From JADFNO01 sp965369945 (lineage in GTDB: Bacteria > Planctomycetota > Phycisphaerae > Phycisphaerales > SM1A02), in assembly GCA_965369945.1 (NCBI GenBank), contig CBDUST010000002.1, positions 1 through 52,040 on the forward strand: a stretch of DNA of 52,040 nt. Reading direction: 5' to 3'. Every line of letters starts with the position of its first letter. Positions within the stretch are counted from its first letter, which is position 1. The notes under the pieces were generated by a model that searched no databases, had not been told where the DNA came from, and worked only from the letters and a program-made list of their open reading frames with translations. Positions 43,411-52,040 of the stretch are shown here, one piece after another. A program made the translations under genes and the position numbers.

Positions 43411-44196
43411 TCAGTGAACGGTCATTCCCCCGTTCACGTGAATGTTTTGCCCGGTTACGAATGATGATGCATCGCTGGCAAGATAGACCACGGTGCTGTC
43501 GAGGTCCTCGGGAACTCCCCAGCGATCCGTGGGGATGAGTTTGCGGTAGCCGTCCTTGGCTTCTTGTGGATCGTTCTCATGTCGCTGAACTGGAATCCAT
43601 CCGGGCGAGATCATGTTGACCGTGATTCCAAACGGCGCCAGTTCGCTGGCCATACTGCGCGTCCAGCCGTTTTGGCCTCCCTTGGCCGCAACGTAGGCTG
43701 AGAAGTTCCCCACGCCGCGAGCGAATACCTCCGACCCGATGTTGATAATGCGACCGTGTTTGCGTTCTTTCATCTGCGCCAACACACGGCGTGTGAACAG
43801 ATATGGGCTCTTAACAAAGTAGTCGAGCATCGACTGATAGAAATCCCAGTCGTACTCTTCGATCGGTCGTTGCGGCTGAGCGGGCGTTGCGTTGATGACG
43901 AGGATATCGATCGGACCGAGATTCTGTTCGATTTCACAGACCACGTCGTCGATTTCGTCAGCATCGATCGCACTGCCTCGAACGAGTATGCCGTCGGCTC
44001 CGGTTTCACGATATTGGGCGAATGCTCGTTCAGCTCGTTCAGCATCGTTGAAGTAGTTCAGAGCAACCTTCGCTCCGGCCGTCCCAAGGGCGCACGCCAT
44101 AGCGAACCCGAGTCCGGCGCTGCTTCCGGTTACCAGAGCGACGCGGCCTGAAAGTGGGCGGTCATGGTTAGCTGGGGTTCCGGGCGCGGGGGACAT
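43411..44196 (-). CDS. Short-chain dehydrogenase/reductase
   Basis: A 261-residue protein with GAGGT before ATG 44196. The cofactor motif is VTGSSAGLGFAMACALG, the active site Ser lies in IINIGSEVFA and Tyr-x3-Lys in SAYVAAKGGQ. The C-terminal WIPVQRHENDP and GQNIHVNGGMTVH are common in 3-oxoacyl-reductase-like and sugar-dehydrogenase members. It may act on the carbohydrate of this module. Confidence 0.88.
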   Translation of the reverse strand: MSPAPGTPANHDRPLSGRVALVTGSSAGLGFAMACALGTAGAKVALNYFNDAERAERAFAQYRETGADGILVRGSAIDADEIDDVVCEIEQNLGPIDILVINATPAQPQRPIEEYDWDFYQSMLDYFVKSPYLFTRRVLAQMKERKHGRIINIGSEVFARGVGNFSAYVAAKGGQNGWTRSMASELAPFGITVNMISPGWIPVQRHENDPQEAKDGYRKLIPTDRWGVPEDLDSTVVYLASDASSFVTGQNIHVNGGMTVH

Positions 44197-44253
44197 GCGG
44201 TACCTCGTTCATCCTGAGGCTCAATTGAGCGAGGCGACGAGTATAGCAGTTGG

Positions 44254-45690
44254 CTAGGCCAAGATGTCATGGATCACGTGGCCGTGTACGTCGGTCAATC
44301 GCATGTCCCGGCCGCTGAAGTTGAAGGTCAATTGAGTGTGGTCAATGCCGAGCAGATGCAGCATCGTGGCATGCAGGTCATAGATTTCGAGTTTCTTGTC
44401 CACGGCCTTGTACCCCAAGTCGTCAGTTGCGCCGTAGGTCATGCCAGCCTTGACGCCGCCGCCCGCCATCCAGATGGTGTATCCGAACGGGTTGTGATCG
44501 CGGCCATCGCTTCCCTGTGCGAACGGAGTTCTTCCGAATTCACCGGCCCACACGACGAGTGTTGTCTCCAAGAGCCCGCGGCGCTTCAGGTCGTGTAGCA
44601 GGCCGGCGATCGGCTGATCGACGGCTCGTGAATTGTTCTCGTGGCCTTCGCGCAGCTTAGCGTGTTGATCCCACCGATCCCCGTCAACTCGGGGGCAGGT
44701 GAGTTCGATGAACCGCACGCCACGTTCAACGAGCCGTCGAGCCATCAGGCATTGTCGTCCGTAAATTTGCGTGGGGATGTACTCCGACTCCAGGCCGTAC
44801 AGTCTCTTCGTGATTTTGGATTCGTGTTCGATGGAAAGTAAATCCGGAACCGCAGCCTGCATTCGATACGCCAGTTCATAATTCGCAATGGCCGACTCGA
44901 TGGAATCGGATTTGCCGACGCGGTTAAGGAAACCGCGATCTAGACTGCTCATGAGATCGAGTTTGTTGCGCTGAAGGTCCGGACTTGATTCCGATGGCGT
45001 GATGTTGGCCACCGGGTGATCATCGGGTTTGAAGATCGAGCCTTGATGTGTGGCGGGCAGGAAGCCATTCGAGAAACATTCGAGTCCGCCTGGTGGAACA
45101 AGCCCGCCGTTCATGACGATAAATGCAGGCACATTCTGATTCTCAGTGCCTAAGCCGTACGACATCCAAGCGCCCATGCTCGGCCGACCAGCGATGCCGA
45201 TGCCGCTGTGTAGGAAGTAGTTGGCGTTGGTATGCTCGGAGAACCGCGACGTCATCGATCGGATCACACACAGATCATCAGCATGGCGGGCGACGTGGGG
45301 AAACAGATCGCTGACGGTCAGTCCCGACTCGCCGTATTGTTGGAACTTCCATGGTGAGCCAAGCGTCGTGCCGTTGTTATTGAATTGCGTCGGCTCCTTC
45401 TTCATCGCGAACGGTTGGCCGTGCTCTTTGGTGAGACGGGGCTTGGGGTCGAAAGTATCGACCTGGGAAGGGCCGCCATCCATATAAAGGAAGATGATGT
45501 TTCGTGCCCGCGGAACATGATGGGGCAACATGATTCTGCCCGTGGCTGTCCGCTGCCCTGACGGCGTGTCGGCCCGCGCTTGCTCTTCGAGTAAACCAGC
45601 CAACGCCACTGCGCCGAAACCACTCGCACAGCGCATCAGCATGTCGCGCCGAGTGACGGGGGCGTCGTGGAATCGTCCGCAATGATGCAC
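44254..45690 (-). CDS. DUF1501 family protein with Tat signal (second copy)
   Basis: About 478 residues. I choose GTG 45690 because AGGAGC lies directly upstream at good spacing; farther in-frame starts overlap the DUF1553 gene. Tat-like signal TRRDMLMRCASGFGAVALAG. DUF1501 features: NIIFLYMDGGPSQVDTFDPK, ERGVRFIELTCPRVDGDRWD, VVWAGEFGRTPFAQG and DHNPFGYTIWMAGGG. Paralogue of the protein at 25326-26828; this copy has the more usual GEFGRTPFAQG. Confidence 0.9.
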   Translation of the reverse strand: MHHCGRFHDAPVTRRDMLMRCASGFGAVALAGLLEEQARADTPSGQRTATGRIMLPHHVPRARNIIFLYMDGGPSQVDTFDPKPRLTKEHGQPFAMKKEPTQFNNNGTTLGSPWKFQQYGESGLTVSDLFPHVARHADDLCVIRSMTSRFSEHTNANYFLHSGIGIAGRPSMGAWMSYGLGTENQNVPAFIVMNGGLVPPGGLECFSNGFLPATHQGSIFKPDDHPVANITPSESSPDLQRNKLDLMSSLDRGFLNRVGKSDSIESAIANYELAYRMQAAVPDLLSIEHESKITKRLYGLESEYIPTQIYGRQCLMARRLVERGVRFIELTCPRVDGDRWDQHAKLREGHENNSRAVDQPIAGLLHDLKRRGLLETTLVVWAGEFGRTPFAQGSDGRDHNPFGYTIWMAGGGVKAGMTYGATDDLGYKAVDKKLEIYDLHATMLHLLGIDHTQLTFNFSGRDMRLTDVHGHVIHDILA

Positions 45691-45737
45691 AGTTGCTCCT
45701 GAAAAAGTCGCACGATCCGTCGCGCGGCGCTGCCTTA

Positions 45738-48700
45738 TTATGGTATGAACATGAACTCTTTGGTATTTAGGAGAGCGTGTGCCAGGTCTGCCCACACTGT
45801 TTCACTTTGCGACGATTCGTCGGGGCCATGTGCCGATGCCTGCTGGCGTAGGAATTCGAAAGCAGCTTCACGTTCCTCAATCGACGGGCGTCGAGCGAAT
45901 GCTTGTCTAAACATCACGTCGATGCGCTCGGTTGACGCCAGGGGCTCATCGCTCAATACACGTCGCGCCCAAACTCCAGCCTGCTCGATCACGAATGGAT
46001 CGTTCATCATTATTAGGGCTTGGGCGGGAACGTTGGACCGATGGCGTCGTCCTCTCGTTGAGGCCGGTACCGGCGCGTCGAATGCAGTCATCATCGGAGA
46101 ACGGAAGTTGCGACGCAAAGCGATGTAAATACTTCGCCGCCCGTCACCATCCAGCGGACCGCTCTTGCCGGGACGGCCGCGCCCTGTCATGAACGGTGTG
46201 AGGTTGACAGGAACCGATGGGCCGTACATGGTCGGATCGAGGCGTCCGGAGACTGCAAGAACAGCGTCGCGAATCGCTTCTGCTTCCAGGCGACGAATAC
46301 GGGCTCGATGTAACAGTCGATTGGTGGGATCGAGCCGCTCGGCTGCAGGATCAGTGTTCGTGCTTGACAGGCTATAGGCTTGGCTGGTAACGAGCAGCCG
46401 AATCAGACGTTTGGTCGACCATTCTGCGTCGCTGCGAAACCAGTCGGCAAGCCAATCTAACAGTTGCAAGTCCGAAGGCGGCTGCCCGAGAGCACCAAAG
46501 TCGTCGGGCGTAGGAACGATCCCTTCACCGAAGAGATGATGAAACACGCGATTGACCATGACACGGGCCGGCAGCGGGTTGTCCGGCGACAGAATCCGTT
46601 GCGCTAACTCCAGCCGTCCCGAACCGGCAGAGATCAACGGCTGGTCGGGCGGGGCGAGCGAATCGATAAACCGCCTTGGCATTAGTTCACCGCGACTGCG
46701 ATGATCGCCACGAAGAAAGACATATTCGTCTTCGGGCGTGCCATCAACCATGGCCAAGACGCGCATCGGCGCGGGCAGTTCTTTGTCGATGCTGGAGGCG
46801 CGTGCAAAAAGTTCTTCCCACTCGCGGGCCTTCTCCGAATCGGGTGAATCGAGCTGAATGAGGTCGTGTCCCAGCAGCCAATTCACCAGCGCTACTTCTT
46901 CAAGTCCGATGGTTCCTGCGGTCCAATGTTTGATCGCCGTGTTTGCAGCCTCTTGGAGACGGCCCGCAGCGTCTCGCTCAACACCCGCCGGCCAAGCATC
47001 CAACGCGTCTTGACTAGGCTGTCCACTTTCCACGAATCGGATTTCGTCGACAGCGATGTAACCGTCGCCATTATCGATGATCTCGATGTGCGCTCGGTGT
47101 CCGCGATAGAGTTTGACATTCTGACGCTGGTCTATCCATTCATCTTCCGCTGTGTTCACATCGAAGGTGATGCCACCAAAGAGAAGCGCGTTGTAGTCGT
47201 CGAGAAAATAGCCGTCGATCGTTAGCCGGACTCGCCCTTTGTGACCGGATACTCGATAGACGATGGTGTCAGTCTGAATTTCGAATGTTTCGGAGCGCAG
47301 CGTTCCTTGAAGCCGAGGCCCGAGCCTGCCGCTATGGGCCGTGCCCGGCGGCGCGAGTCTGAATCCGCCCGATCCCGCTACAACTTGACCGGGTTGAAGT
47401 GACTCGCTTTCAAAGGCATGGCCGGTCGCCTGCCAACGATCAAGCGAGTCGAACGTTTCAAAAACCTGCGGCAGCTTTTTGATCACGGTTTGATCGTTTG
47501 TTCGCTCTTCGGGCGTAGGCGCGACGAGGGCCTGCACGAGTTCGTGGGCGGCGTGGTGCTTGGGCGGTGGTTCCTGTAAAGCGGCCACCCAACGGGCCAG
47601 TGCATCTCGATCGAGTGTTGCGTTATTGGCTTGCTCGGTGATTGTGGCGTCGAGCACCGCTGCGGTATCGTCAGGCGTCTCGTCCTCTTCATCGTCGGGC
47701 GGCTTGACGTTGCTGACGATCTCGGCTGCCACGGCCGCGTATTCACGAAGCATCTTGAGATCATCTGGCGAAGGGATCAGTTCGTTGGCAAGATCATCCG
47801 CCGATTGAAGAAGTTCATTCAGTTGGGCGACGGAGATTGCGATTCGTCCCTTCGGATCGAGGTACGCTTCTTGTCTGCGTGAACTTTGCAGGAATCCGCT
47901 CATCGCATAAAAATCGGCGGTCGATATGGGATCGAACTTGTGATCGTGACACCGCGCGCAACTTACGGTGACGCCGAGAAAGGCCTTGCCCACCACGTCG
48001 ATCTGGTTGGCGATGCGCTCTGCTTCATCGGCGCGGACATCTACCGGCGCATGTGTGCCCTGGCTTAGGAACCAGAATCCGGTTCCGATGATTGATTCGT
48101 TGTATTGCTCTTGCGGATGCTGACGCGGTGAATCAAGAAGGTCACCGGCGATGTGTTCCGTGACAAATTGGTCATAGGGCACATCCGCGTTGAGCGCTCG
48201 AATAACGTAGTCCCGATATTGCCAAGCGTAACGGATGGGATAGTCGTATTCATGGCCGTGCGTTTCCGCGTAGCGAACCAGATCGAGCCAGTGCCGGGCC
48301 CACCGCTCGCCAAACTGTGGTGATTCGAGCAAACGGTCGACGAGTTTTTCCCAAGCATCCGGCGATTCATCTTCGATAAACGCTTCGACTTCAGCAGGCG
48401 TAGGCGGGAGGCCGATCAAATCGAACGTCAATCGGCGAACAAGCGTTCTGCGATCGGCCGGACCGGCTGGCTGGAGTCCGTTCGTTGTAAGTTTGTCGTA
48501 GATGAACCGGTCCACCGGATGCTCGGACCAATTCGGGTCGTCATTGCTCGGCGGTGTGGATCGTTGAATCGGCGTCCATGCCCAATGCTTCATGTACGGC
48601 GCGCCTTGATCGATCCAACGACGAAGCAACTCGACTTCGCTGCGCACCAAACGCGGTCGGTCCGACGGCGGCATCTGGAACTCCTCAACATCCGAGGTGA

Positions 48701-49022
48701 TCCGTCGGATCAACATGCTTGCGTCGCTGTCGCCCGGGACTACCGCGGCAACTCCATCGTTTCGAGTCGGCGCAAGTGCTGCGGGTCTGATGTCCAGCCT
48801 CAGCCCGGCTTCTCGAGTGCTGGAGTCCGGCCCGTGACAGAGAAAACAATTTCGCGCCAGGATCGGACGAATATCCGTATTGAAATCGAGAATATCATTG
48901 GCCGGCGTGGTCTTGGCAGCGCCTGGAGATTCCTGAATAGCGCTTGATCGTTGAAGAACAAGTCCGATGCTGACGCTGATCGCCAAGACGAGACTTCGTT
49001 GGATGTAGTGGGCTGGCGTCAT
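45738..49022 (-). CDS. PSCyt1-DUF1549-DUF1553 secreted cytochrome-like protein (second copy)
   Basis: About 1094 residues from ATG 49022 with a signal segment (RSLVLAISVSIGLVLQ). It has PSCyt1 with FNTDIRPILARNCFLCHGPD, DUF1549 with VSCARCHDHKFDPISTADF, then a central carbohydrate-binding-like beta domain (about 520-650; SLDRWQATGHAF, YIAVDEIRFVES), and DUF1553 with NPLPARVMVNRVFHHLFGEG and RSNVPAQALIMMNDPFVIEQ. The C-terminus is intact (WADLAHALLNTKEFMFIP). Contrast with the copy at 22151, which has a LamG module and a broken end. Pairs with the DUF1501 gene downstream. Confidence 0.9.
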   Translation of the reverse strand: MTPAHYIQRSLVLAISVSIGLVLQRSSAIQESPGAAKTTPANDILDFNTDIRPILARNCFLCHGPDSSTREAGLRLDIRPAALAPTRNDGVAAVVPGDSDASMLIRRITSDVEEFQMPPSDRPRLVRSEVELLRRWIDQGAPYMKHWAWTPIQRSTPPSNDDPNWSEHPVDRFIYDKLTTNGLQPAGPADRRTLVRRLTFDLIGLPPTPAEVEAFIEDESPDAWEKLVDRLLESPQFGERWARHWLDLVRYAETHGHEYDYPIRYAWQYRDYVIRALNADVPYDQFVTEHIAGDLLDSPRQHPQEQYNESIIGTGFWFLSQGTHAPVDVRADEAERIANQIDVVGKAFLGVTVSCARCHDHKFDPISTADFYAMSGFLQSSRRQEAYLDPKGRIAISVAQLNELLQSADDLANELIPSPDDLKMLREYAAVAAEIVSNVKPPDDEEDETPDDTAAVLDATITEQANNATLDRDALARWVAALQEPPPKHHAAHELVQALVAPTPEERTNDQTVIKKLPQVFETFDSLDRWQATGHAFESESLQPGQVVAGSGGFRLAPPGTAHSGRLGPRLQGTLRSETFEIQTDTIVYRVSGHKGRVRLTIDGYFLDDYNALLFGGITFDVNTAEDEWIDQRQNVKLYRGHRAHIEIIDNGDGYIAVDEIRFVESGQPSQDALDAWPAGVERDAAGRLQEAANTAIKHWTAGTIGLEEVALVNWLLGHDLIQLDSPDSEKAREWEELFARASSIDKELPAPMRVLAMVDGTPEDEYVFLRGDHRSRGELMPRRFIDSLAPPDQPLISAGSGRLELAQRILSPDNPLPARVMVNRVFHHLFGEGIVPTPDDFGALGQPPSDLQLLDWLADWFRSDAEWSTKRLIRLLVTSQAYSLSSTNTDPAAERLDPTNRLLHRARIRRLEAEAIRDAVLAVSGRLDPTMYGPSVPVNLTPFMTGRGRPGKSGPLDGDGRRSIYIALRRNFRSPMMTAFDAPVPASTRGRRHRSNVPAQALIMMNDPFVIEQAGVWARRVLSDEPLASTERIDVMFRQAFARRPSIEEREAAFEFLRQQASAHGPDESSQSETVWADLAHALLNTKEFMFIP

Positions 49023-49142
49023 TGAACTAGCGTCCCCAACACTATCCACTTTACGCAAACTCAACCGTCTGCGGAAGAGGCTACGTCGATTTGTTAGCTA
49101 CCGTGGTCAATAACGCTGGCCGTGCCTGTAACTAGCCGGGGG

Positions 49143-50096
49143 TCACACATCACACATCATCACAGCCCGGCGCAGCCCTTCAGTGGGATCGCCGGCCGGG
49201 ATGAATTCCTGCCCAACGTATCCCTCGTAGCCCAGTTCCAGGAGCGTTCGCATGATGTCGGGGTAGTTGATCTCCTGGTCTAGATGGAGTTCGCCTCGAC
49301 CCGGGTTTCCAGCCGTATGGATATGACTAATTAGATCGCTATACTGTTTGATACGCCGAATCAAATCGCCGTTCATGATCTGTACGTGATAGATATCAAA
49401 CAGTAGCTTGACGTTTGGCATATTGACGCGCTTGACGATATCCGCGACATAATCAAGGTCGTCCCCCTGATAACCGGGGTGGCCCTTCATCGGATGCGTG
49501 TCGTCTCGCGTGTTGAGCATTTCGATCGAAATCGTGGTATTGCTGCGTGCAGCGTATGACCCGAGTTCACTGAGTCCCTTCACGCAATTGTCCGCACCTT
49601 CGTCAAGGGAAATCTCGCCGCTTTGGGGATCGTCCGCCACGCGGTATTTGTAGCCGGTAAACGCGATTATTTGTTGGCAAAGACCATTGCTAGCAGCGCA
49701 CGCGTCGATCATTTTCTTTGTGTTGCCGATGACCTCGTCGTGGTAGGTGAGATTATTGAGGCCTTTGATGAACGGCGCACCGGTCATGCCGTTCAGCGCG
49801 ATTGCGCAGGTGAGACCATTCGTCTTGAGTAACGGCCAATCGGGCGGATCAACCAGCTCGACACTCTTGCAGCCCAGAGCAACGGCGGCACTGACCGTGT
49901 CAGCTACCGTCCAACCAACGGCGTCGAAACACCAATGGGCCACGGATTGCGAGATGTTGCCGCGCAAGGTTGTTTGGTTGTCGTTCGACCTCAGGGGTGC
50001 GGCGCAGACCGGTAGGGCCGCCGATGCAGCACCAACGGCTGCAACGCCAAGCACGTCCCGGCGTGAGAGATTCTGCTGTTTCGTCAGCTCGTGCAT
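49143..50096 (-). CDS. Tat-exported sugar isomerase / hydroxypyruvate-isomerase-like TIM barrel
   Basis: A 317-residue protein from ATG 50096 with AAGGAAG upstream. Tat signal LSRRDVLGVAAVGAASAALP. Barrel segments: HWCFDAVGWTVADTV, TTISIEMLNTRDD (metal Glu), NVKLLFDIYHVQIMNGD (Asp, His), SHIHTAGNPGRGELHLDQE (His) and YVGQEFIPAG (Glu). The plan matches hydroxypyruvate isomerase-like proteins, but export suggests another sugar-type substrate. Confidence 0.85.
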   Translation of the reverse strand: MHELTKQQNLSRRDVLGVAAVGAASAALPVCAAPLRSNDNQTTLRGNISQSVAHWCFDAVGWTVADTVSAAVALGCKSVELVDPPDWPLLKTNGLTCAIALNGMTGAPFIKGLNNLTYHDEVIGNTKKMIDACAASNGLCQQIIAFTGYKYRVADDPQSGEISLDEGADNCVKGLSELGSYAARSNTTISIEMLNTRDDTHPMKGHPGYQGDDLDYVADIVKRVNMPNVKLLFDIYHVQIMNGDLIRRIKQYSDLISHIHTAGNPGRGELHLDQEINYPDIMRTLLELGYEGYVGQEFIPAGDPTEGLRRAVMMCDV

Positions 50097-50129
50097 AAGA
50101 CTCTTCTTCCTTACCGAGTGTGGACTTCA

Positions 50130-52040
50130 TCAGGTCAATTCACGCCGAAACTTTGGACTCAAGCGAGTCGCGGCGAATATCAAGCCAAGTACGCCAACAA
50201 TTACACTGCCTGTGATCACAAGCAGAGCCTTGCGATTCACGATGGCAGACTCGGGCACACCCAGGTGGTTGCTGGATGCAAGAATCCGGTCCCGTGAAAG
50301 CGGGTAGTCACGTGACAGCGTGTCGACCATCAACAATGCTTCACTTTGTGGATTCGATTGCCGTGCTAGCCGAACATCTTCGACCTCTACAACAGGGCCG
50401 TAGTTCCCCCAACTTTGGCGAATGTAGGTCAGCGCATCAGCAACTTGTTGATCATCGAGATTCGCCCCAAGCGGCGCCATAACGGAGTTGAACATCTGAC
50501 CGTCGGGAAGCCGGAGTTCGCCGTAAAGGCCGTGGATCACGACAGCTGCTGCGCGATGGGGATCTCCCAACACCCACGGCGAACGATCAAGCGGCGGGAA
50601 CCCTTCTTCTCCACGACCGTTGACGCCATGACATCGCGCGCAGCCGTTGATCTCATCGAGATAAATCGTTCGGCCGGATTCCAGCCGCGCATCGCTGACC
50701 GGTTCCACGCGATAATTGTCGTAGCCTTTCGGCCACTTCGCCGCCGGTAGGTAGTTCATCGTGCGGAGCGCTGCCATGGCCGTGCCGTGCGCCTGACCGA
50801 ACGTGTGGAGTCCTTCTTCACTCACAGCGTCAACATGCTCGGCCAACCAAACGAACAGCTCAGCGTCGTCGCTTGAATGTCGAGCGATCTGTTCGATAGC
50901 TTGCGTTGCATCGATTAGCCCGGCGTCGATGGCGTGTCGCAGTTGGGTGACCGTTTTCGCCGGTGCTTGCCCGGGAGAAAGCAATCGCAACACTTCTGTG
51001 GCAAGCATCGCATTGCCCGCGATCAATGCTGCGTTTTCTGGCGCGATCCGCACCAGTGCCGCAATTGCAATTGCTCGCATGGGTAGATTGTCGCTCGACG
51101 CGGCACGATTGAGTTCATTTGCAGCCGTGGCGAGGTCCTGTGGCGTCATTTCCAAGAGCAATGGAGCAATGGCCAAATCAACGTGGCGGGCCGCCATCAT
51201 CTCAGCAACGAGTCGTTGCACTCGCGCCCCGCCGCTATCGCCTGCGAGAAAAGTCAACGCCTCCGAACGCCTGCGTTGTGGCACGTCGTGACGAAGGAGC
51301 ACAACACTGGCCACGATTTCGTCCAATGGCTGTGCGAGCAGCTCATCCAGATCGGTGCGTTCGAGGCGCAACCGAATGACGATTTCAGATTGCGGTTCAC
51401 CGTACTTTGATAAGTACGCCATGGTTTCCTGAAGCGCAATGCGAAGGCCTTCGTCCATTTCAAGATCCGCAGCGATCGCGGCCACCGAAGCCCCAGCCAC
51501 GCCCGGGTAGAACCCGCAAGCCAATACACCCTCAAGGCGAACGCGCATGTCCTCATCCTCAACGGCGCGTTGCAGCAACGGTAGCGCCGCATCCGCGTCG
51601 ATAACGCGCTGCTGTAACCAATGTCGCAGGACACGGATGGCCCCGGCCCGCGCTCGCGGTTCGCCAAGCGTCGCGATGTTGTACGCCAGCTCCAAATCCA
51701 CGCGACCATGCGCTTGATGAATCCATAACGCTTCGAGCAGGAGTCGATCATGGAGCGGATCCTTGGAGGACAGCTCGGCCATCCATTTCGCCAGCTCTGG
51801 AAAGACCTGCGACGTCGGCGCCCGCTGGAGTCGGCGACGAGCAAGCTGCCGTGTATTGCGCTCCGGCAGTCGAAGGAGCTCTAACAATTCAATGACGGGT
51901 ACGTTTTCGATCGATGGCGGCGAGACGAGTGGGCGCTGGGTATGACGGATCCGCCAGATTCGTCCGTGGGTGTGGTTTCGGCGTGGGTCGCGCACCGAAT
52001 ACTGCATGTGTCCAACCAACGGGTTACACCAGTCGGCGAT
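50130..52040 (-). CDS. PVC-type CxxCH cytochrome with HEAT-like repeats, N-terminus beyond window
   Basis: Open to the right edge: the last 21 bases read IADWCNP in frame, and VGHMQYSVRDPRRNHTHGRI follows. This is the usual segment at the end of the propeller in PVC-type membrane-bound dehydrogenase proteins, so the propeller is cut off. Visible parts are about 350 residues of helical HEAT-like repeats, a c-type haem domain (GCARCHGVNGRGEEGFPPL, with MAPLGANLDDQQVADALTYI) and a C-terminal membrane helix (ALLVITGSVIVGVLGLIFAA). Probable role: periplasmic dehydrogenase passing electrons to the membrane. Confidence 0.85.
   Translation of the reverse strand: MADWCNPLVGHMQYSVRDPRRNHTHGRIWRIRHTQRPLVSPPSIENVPVIELLELLRLPERNTRQLARRRLQRAPTSQVFPELAKWMAELSSKDPLHDRLLLEALWIHQAHGRVDLELAYNIATLGEPRARAGAIRVLRHWLQQRVIDADAALPLLQRAVEDEDMRVRLEGVLACGFYPGVAGASVAAIAADLEMDEGLRIALQETMAYLSKYGEPQSEIVIRLRLERTDLDELLAQPLDEIVASVVLLRHDVPQRRRSEALTFLAGDSGGARVQRLVAEMMAARHVDLAIAPLLLEMTPQDLATAANELNRAASSDNLPMRAIAIAALVRIAPENAALIAGNAMLATEVLRLLSPGQAPAKTVTQLRHAIDAGLIDATQAIEQIARHSSDDAELFVWLAEHVDAVSEEGLHTFGQAHGTAMAALRTMNYLPAAKWPKGYDNYRVEPVSDARLESGRTIYLDEINGCARCHGVNGRGEEGFPPLDRSPWVLGDPHRAAAVVIHGLYGELRLPDGQMFNSVMAPLGANLDDQQVADALTYIRQSWGNYGPVVEVEDVRLARQSNPQSEALLMVDTLSRDYPLSRDRILASSNHLGVPESAIVNRKALLVITGSVIVGVLGLIFAATRLSPKFRRELT

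Noticed and set aside
1..52040. tRNA or rRNA genes
   Set aside because: I looked for T-arm-like GGTTCGAATCC patterns with CCA-end stems and for conserved rRNA stretches and found none that form a full structure.

Overview
The window looks like a chromosomal segment of a member of the Planctomycetota. The markers are two PSCyt1/DUF1549/DUF1553 + DUF1501 gene pairs, two PVC-type CxxCH proteins, a DUF1080 protein, a DUF6807 'PmoA-like' protein, Gfo/Idh/MocA oxidoreductases (one with a Tat signal), an FGE-fold lipoprotein and a sulfatase. The DNA is GC-rich. Most genes lie on the minus strand in tight runs, often with 4-base ATGA or GTGA start/stop overlaps. I found no rRNA or tRNA.

Region 1 (about 0.2-11.2 kb, all minus strand) is a type II secretion / type IV pilus-like assembly operon. 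It reads, in transcription order: PilZ protein, GspE ATPase, GspF platform protein, a GspG-like pseudopilin, a decayed GspH-like pseudopilin, a second GspG-like pseudopilin, GspH-like, GspI/PilV-like, GspJ-like and PilX/GspK-like proteins. Two large secreted proteins follow: a 12-repeat NHL propeller protein with a foreign beta domain inserted in repeat 5, and a fibro-slime protein whose domain is split by a DUF7305-like segment. No secretin, GspC/L/M or prepilin peptidase is present, so the apparatus must be completed from elsewhere. I suggest the last two proteins are clients or surface parts of this machine.

Region 2 (11.2-12.4 kb) is a scar of mobile DNA: the C-terminal part of a large serine recombinase abutting the 5' end of an IS3-family (IS407-like) element. 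A solitary sequence resembling a CRISPR repeat lies beside it.

Region 3 (12.4-21.9 kb, minus strand) is a seven-gene catabolic run. In transcription order it holds an enolase-superfamily protein, an Old-Yellow-Enzyme-like flavoprotein with an incomplete iron-sulfur motif, an Nramp-fold transporter without the metal-binding signature, a DUF993 TIM-barrel protein, a Tat-exported esterase, a bicupin lipoprotein and a sulfatase. I recognise no described pathway with this combination, and it is my best candidate for an undescribed system.

Region 4 (22.1-31.3 kb) holds the first PSCyt1/DUF1549/LamG/DUF1553 gene, whose last 37 codons are out of frame because of a one-base indel in a G run, then its DUF1501 partner (both plus strand). 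A minus-strand PVC-type propeller/cytochrome c protein and a divergent DUF6807 gene follow.

Region 5 (31.3 kb to the right edge, all minus strand) is a sugar module of about 21 kb. It holds a PVC-type cytochrome with HEAT-like repeats (cut by the window edge), a Tat-exported sugar isomerase-like protein, the second DUF1549/DUF1553 + DUF1501 pair, an SDR, a complete ribose-type ABC importer (binding lipoprotein, double ATPase, permease), a lipoprotein aldose 1-epimerase, a phosphomannose-isomerase-like protein, a sugar isomerase/epimerase, two Gfo/Idh/MocA proteins, an FGE-fold lipoprotein without the catalytic cysteine pair, and a two-domain DUF1080 protein. Together they suggest periplasmic oxidation and cleavage of a glycoside coupled to c-type cytochromes, followed by uptake and isomerisation of the sugar.
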